A stretch of 10,946 bases of DNA from an uncultured Gemmatimonadales bacterium (GTDB lineage: Bacteria > Gemmatimonadota > Gemmatimonadetes > Longimicrobiales > Gaopeijiaceae): assembly GCA_937982605.1 (NCBI GenBank), contig CALJLC010000106.1, positions 1 through 10,946 on the forward strand. The letters are read 5' to 3'. Each line of letters opens with the position of its first letter. Position 1 is the stretch's first letter. Below the pieces are notes generated by a model that was given only the letters and a program-made list of their open reading frames with translations, was not told where the DNA came from and ran no database searches. The position numbers and the translations under genes were made by a program. Below are positions 8,230 through 10,946 of the stretch, in pieces.

Positions 8230-9681
8230 TCAGGCGAGCAGCGGCGGCGTACCGAGCCGCTCGGCCCCCGTCCCCAGCCGGCGCTCGACCGCGAGCGCGA
8301 TGCCGAGCAGCGCCTCGTCCTCGTCGGCCCGCCCCACGAGCTGGAGGCCCACGGGCATCCCGGCGTCGTCGAGGCCGACGGGGATCGAGATCGCGCACAG
8401 CCCCAGGAGGTTGGCGGGACACGTCGGCCGGAGCGTGGCGAGGTTGACCTCGGTGTACCGCTTCAGGTCGTCGGCGAGCCCCTCCACCGGCGGCGGTGTG
8501 ATGAGGTTCGTGGGCAGCGCCAGCACGTCGGCGCCTCCGAAGAGCGTGTCCGCGAGGGCGGCCAGGTGTCGATGCTTCGCGAGCGCCTCCCGGTACGTCT
8601 CTCCGTCCATCGAGAGCGGGTCGGCGATCCGGTCCCCGACGGTGGGGTGCAGGATGTCCAGCCATTCCGGCAGCTCGGCCGAAAGGAAGGCGTGGATCTC
8701 GGCCTTTCCGATGCCGCCGCGCATGTAGTGGTCGTGCGCGTCGTCGACGAGCGTGCCTCGCGGCCGCTCGAGCCGCGCGCCCGCGGCGCCGAGGTCCGCG
8801 AGCGCGGAGAGGACGACGGTCGCCACGTCGGACTGGCACGCCTCCCAGATCCGGCAGCGGGGAATGGCGATCCGAAGCCCTTCGAGCGTGGCGGCCTCGC
8901 ACGCGTCGAGGAGCGGCTCGGGGTCGCCCCACTTCGGATCGGCGCAGCCGAAGAACCAGATGCTGTCCGCCACGGTGCGCGTCAGCGCGCCCAGCGTGTC
9001 GAAGGTGCCGCTGAGTCGGGTGACGCCGTCCGTGGGGATGCGCCCCTTGGTGGTCTTGTGGCCCACCACGCCCGTGAAGGCGGCGGGGATCCGCACGGAT
9101 CCGCCCGTGTCCGATCCGAGCGCGAGCATCGCGGAGCCCTCGTGGAGGCTCACGCCCGCCCCGCACGACGACCCGCCGGGAATGCGCGCCACGTCCGGGT
9201 CCCACGGGTTGCGCGGGGTTCCGCCGTGGGGATTGATCCCGACCCCGCCGTAGGCGAACTCGACCGTGTTCGTCTTGCCCGTGAACACCGCTCCCGCCTC
9301 GCGGAGCCGCGCGACCAGCCACCCGTCCCGAGACCACGGCGGGTCGGGAAGGCGTCGGGCCGAGCCGGCGAAGGTCGGCATGCCGTCCACCGCGTAGATG
9401 TCCTTCACCGAGACCGGGATCCCGCAGAGGGGCGGGGCGGGCCGACCGCTCGCGTGCGCCCGGTCGAGCGTCTCGTCGGCGGCGCGGGCCGACGCCAGAG
9501 CCGCGTCGGCGTCGAAGTGCCGGTAGGCGCCGAGCGCCGCGTCGTGTGTCTCGTGTCGGGCGATGGCGGCCTCGGCCATGGCCACGGCCTTGACCCGGCG
9601 CGCCCGAAGCGCGGCGACGGCGGCCGAAACGGGTCCGTTCAGGAGCTCCTCGGGAGCGCTCGCCTCAGGAGTCCGTGACAT
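8230..9681 (-). CDS. amidase-signature family hydrolase
   Basis: This 483-residue enzyme of the amidase signature family hydrolyses a carboxamide bond; its substrate is unknown. The Ser-cisSer-Lys triad is visible: Lys93 in GIPVSVKD, Ser171 in GGSSCGAG and Ser195 in DTGGSVRIPAA. The 24-residue spacing between the two Ser is the same as in fatty acid amide hydrolase and malonamidase E2. The C-terminal PVGLQLVGRADEDEALL is the usual family ending. The glycine common in the GGSSGG motif is replaced by Cys173. There is no signal peptide, so it should be cytoplasmic. The ATG at 9681 gives the expected length, though no clear Shine-Dalgarno precedes it. It lies 30 bp downstream of yajQ on the same strand, so the two are probably co-transcribed. 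A GatA role in Glu-tRNA(Gln) amidation is possible in principle, but gatB and gatC are not adjacent and a stand-alone amidase is more likely. Confidence 0.92.
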   Translation of the reverse strand: MSRTPEASAPEELLNGPVSAAVAALRARRVKAVAMAEAAIARHETHDAALGAYRHFDADAALASARAADETLDRAHASGRPAPPLCGIPVSVKDIYAVDGMPTFAGSARRLPDPPWSRDGWLVARLREAGAVFTGKTNTVEFAYGGVGINPHGGTPRNPWDPDVARIPGGSSCGAGVSLHEGSAMLALGSDTGGSVRIPAAFTGVVGHKTTKGRIPTDGVTRLSGTFDTLGALTRTVADSIWFFGCADPKWGDPEPLLDACEAATLEGLRIAIPRCRIWEACQSDVATVVLSALADLGAAGARLERPRGTLVDDAHDHYMRGGIGKAEIHAFLSAELPEWLDILHPTVGDRIADPLSMDGETYREALAKHRHLAALADTLFGGADVLALPTNLITPPPVEGLADDLKRYTEVNLATLRPTCPANLLGLCAISIPVGLDDAGMPVGLQLVGRADEDEALLGIALAVERRLGTGAERLGTPPLLA

Positions 9682-9711
9682 CGTTCGGGGAGCGGGGAGG
9701 GCCGGAGGGCC

Positions 9712-10212
9712 TCAGCGGTAGTTCCCGAACATGAGCTCCACCCCGTAGTCCTTCGGGCGCAGGAAGGCCATCACGGCCTGCAGCTCGTCACGGGACGGCG
9801 AGGTCACGCGGAGCTCCTCGCCCTGGATCTGCACCTGGACCTTCTTGAAGCCCTCGGACTTGATGTCCTTCTGGATCTTCTTGGCGGTGTCCTGGTCGAT
9901 TCCGCTCTGGAGGCTCACGACCATGCGGGCCCGGCCCAGCGAGCCGACCTCGACGCTTCCCTCGTGCACGTTCTTGAGGGGCACGCCGCGGCGGCTCAGC
10001 TTCTCTCTCAGCACGCCCATGAGCTGCGTCAGGCGGTACTCGTCGTCGGCCTCGAGCTTGACCGCTCCCTCCTCCCGATCGAGCTCGAGCGTGCAGTCGG
10101 TCCCCTTGAAGTCGTAGCGGGTGCGCGTCTCCTTGATCGCCTGGTTCACGGCGTTGTCGACCTCCTGGAGGTCGACCGAGGTGGAGATGTCGAACGACTG
10201 GTTCTTGGCCAT
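9712..10212 (-). CDS. yajQ: YajQ family nucleotide-binding protein
   Basis: The 166-residue product is close to the usual YajQ length of about 160-165. Family hallmarks run along the whole protein: MAKNQSFDIS at the start, EVDNAVNQA and RYDFKGTD (about 17-39), GIDQDTAKKIQKDIK (104-118), KVQVQIQGEELRV (124-136), SRDELQAVMAFLR (140-152) and a terminal FGNYR. The frame stays open upstream, but that part is low-complexity and not family-like, so I chose ATG 10212. A GAGG eight bases before it supports this. Known for the family: two ferredoxin-like domains, reported to bind nucleotides or RNA in Escherichia coli and cyclic di-GMP in Xanthomonas. The protein is cytoplasmic. Its own promoter should lie in the divergent intergenic region, and the amidase gene follows 30 bp downstream with no visible terminator between them. 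Molecular role in this organism is uncertain. Confidence 0.95.
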   Translation of the reverse strand: MAKNQSFDISTSVDLQEVDNAVNQAIKETRTRYDFKGTDCTLELDREEGAVKLEADDEYRLTQLMGVLREKLSRRGVPLKNVHEGSVEVGSLGRARMVVSLQSGIDQDTAKKIQKDIKSEGFKKVQVQIQGEELRVTSPSRDELQAVMAFLRPKDYGVELMFGNYR

Positions 10213-10441
10213 CCAGAGGACCTCGCGTCGATCAGCAGCGGAGTCGCCAGGGCGGGGGCGGGCCGGCAAGGAGTGCCGTGCTCGCGATGTTCGTTCCCGG
10301 ATTTCCCCCGATCCGGCCCGGTTTTCGGCCATTTGACCCTGGCACGATTGCTGAAAGGTAGACGTTCGGTGCGGGAGTGGAATCTCCGTGCCTCCGGTGG
10401 CGCCGGCCCTTCCGGCCGCGCGTGCCCGGAATTTTCTGTTG

Positions 10442-10467
10442 CGATCCAGGGGATCGTAGCGCTTTTT
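10442..10467 (+). promoter_or_regulatory. short inverted repeat followed by a T-run, possible attenuator or operator
   Basis: CGATCC (10442-10447) and GGATCG (10451-10456) form a six-bp palindrome around AGG. TAGCGC and then six T's follow, ending 34 bases before the start of the outer-membrane protein gene. The arrangement resembles a small intrinsic terminator or leader hairpin. The stem is short and the T-run is offset by six bases, so an operator or chance are equally possible. Confidence 0.25.
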
Positions 10468-10487
10468 TCGGTAAACATTTGTTTCCC

Positions 10488-10496
10488 AAGGAGGGG
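10488..10496 (+). promoter_or_regulatory. strong ribosome binding site of the outer-membrane protein gene
   Basis: AAGGAGGGG ends five bases before the ATG at 10502 (seven bases counting from AAGGAGG). It is the strongest Shine-Dalgarno in the window and fits an abundant envelope protein. Confidence 0.8.
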
Positions 10497-10501
10497 ATCT
10501 C

Positions 10502-10946
10502 ATGCGACGTGCCGCGTTCGTCCTTGGGCTCGTCCTGGCTTTCGGCGTCGCCGTCAGCCCGGCGGAGGCCCAGTTCAAGTTCGGTGTCCACGCAGACTAC
10601 ATCGCCGCCGGCTTCTCGGATCTCGAGAACACCGACGGTGACCTCAGCGGTGACTTCGGTGTCGGCGGCCGGCTGGCCTTCTCGCCGCCCGCGCTCCCGT
10701 TCGCCGTCAACGGCGATCTGACCTACTTCTTCCCGAGCTGCGACGCCGGCGACTGCTCGTACTGGACGGCGCAGATCGGTGCTCAGCTCGGTCTGCCGCT
10801 TCCGATGATCCGGCCGTACATCCTCGGCGGCTGGCAGTGGCAGAGCTACGACCTCGACGTGAGCGGCTTCGAGGGCGGCACGAACAACCACCCGTTCTTC
10901 GGCGTGGGTGTCGAGCTGAACGTGATCGCGGGCCTCTTCGTCGAGG
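10502..10946 (+). CDS. outer-membrane beta-barrel protein (3' partial)
   Basis: The frame is open from ATG 10502 to the end of the window (148 residues visible), so the gene continues beyond it. A strong ribosome site precedes the start. Residues 1-23 are a Sec signal peptide (MRRAAF, Val/Leu/Ala core, cleavage after PAEA, mature protein starting QFKFG). The rest alternates polar and hydrophobic or aromatic residues in strands typical of small porin-like barrels: FKFGVHADYIAAGF, GDFGVGGRLAFS, FAVNGDLTYFF, WTAQIGAQLGLPL, RPYILGGWQWQSY and FFGVGVELNV. Two Cys four residues apart (CDAGDC, residues 78 and 83) lie in a predicted loop and could form a disulfide. Its likely place is the outer membrane; whether it is structural, a channel or an adhesin is unknown. 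No named family is claimed. Confidence 0.85.
   Translation, partial: MRRAAFVLGLVLAFGVAVSPAEAQFKFGVHADYIAAGFSDLENTDGDLSGDFGVGGRLAFSPPALPFAVNGDLTYFFPSCDAGDCSYWTAQIGAQLGLPLPMIRPYILGGWQWQSYDLDVSGFEGGTNNHPFFGVGVELNVIAGLFVE

Larger units (their letters stand above)
10213..10501. other. divergent intergenic region between yajQ and the outer-membrane protein gene
   Basis: This 289-bp stretch without a convincing gene must carry the promoters of both divergent genes. The half near yajQ is GC-rich with no clear promoter. The half near the outer-membrane protein gene (about 10429-10487) is markedly more AT-rich than the rest of the window. It contains a T-run (10462-10467), TAAACATTT (10472-10480) as a weak possible -10 region, and a small inverted repeat (10442-10456). 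I cannot assign a confident -35/-10 pair on either strand. Confidence 0.6.

Noticed and set aside
10340..10352. TGGCACGATTGCT, which resembles a sigma-54 promoter.
   Set aside because: The GG and GC elements are separated by seven bases instead of the required ten, so the two halves cannot be contacted together.
10213..10578. A possible N-terminal extension of YajQ of about 122 residues.
   Set aside because: YajQ proteins begin at the SFDI region. The extension is low-complexity and overlaps the start of the divergent outer-membrane protein gene.

Overview
The window is GC-rich and fully coding-like, with strong codon bias. It is chromosomal in character: there is no tRNA, rRNA, CRISPR array, insertion sequence or phage gene. 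The mix of proteins suggests a Gram-negative heterotroph: a TolB-propeller/amidohydrolase fusion, an exported S9 peptidase, a lipoprotein M19 dipeptidase, a small beta-barrel outer-membrane protein and YajQ. Gemmatimonadota is my best guess, because fusions and S9 peptidases of this style are frequent there. Acidobacteriota or Rhodothermia-like Bacteroidota remain possible. This is inference from protein style, not from a marker gene.

Layout. Positions 2-8180 hold four genes on the + strand: (1) the 3' part of a TolB-like beta-propeller/amidohydrolase fusion, whose start lies before the window; (2) a 518-residue protein I do not recognise, probably cytoplasmic; (3) a lipoprotein membrane dipeptidase (M19); (4) an exported prolyl-oligopeptidase-family (S9) peptidase whose GTG start overlaps the M19 stop by four bases. 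A perfect 12-bp GC-rich hairpin (8188-8222) separates this run from two - strand genes that converge on it: yajQ (9712-10212) followed 30 bp later by an amidase-signature enzyme (8230-9681). A 289-bp divergent intergenic region (10213-10501) then leads to a + strand outer-membrane beta-barrel gene that runs off the end of the window.

How they may work together. The M19 and S9 enzymes are almost certainly co-translated. They would form an extracytoplasmic peptide-degrading pair: S9 trims oligopeptides and M19 splits dipeptides. The upstream amidohydrolase fusion is probably also exported, and its substrate is unknown. YajQ and the amidase look like a two-gene transcription unit, but no functional link between them is evident. 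I do not see a clear new multi-gene system. The best candidate for something undescribed is the unrecognised gene at 2319-3875, followed by the non-canonical active site of the amidohydrolase fusion.
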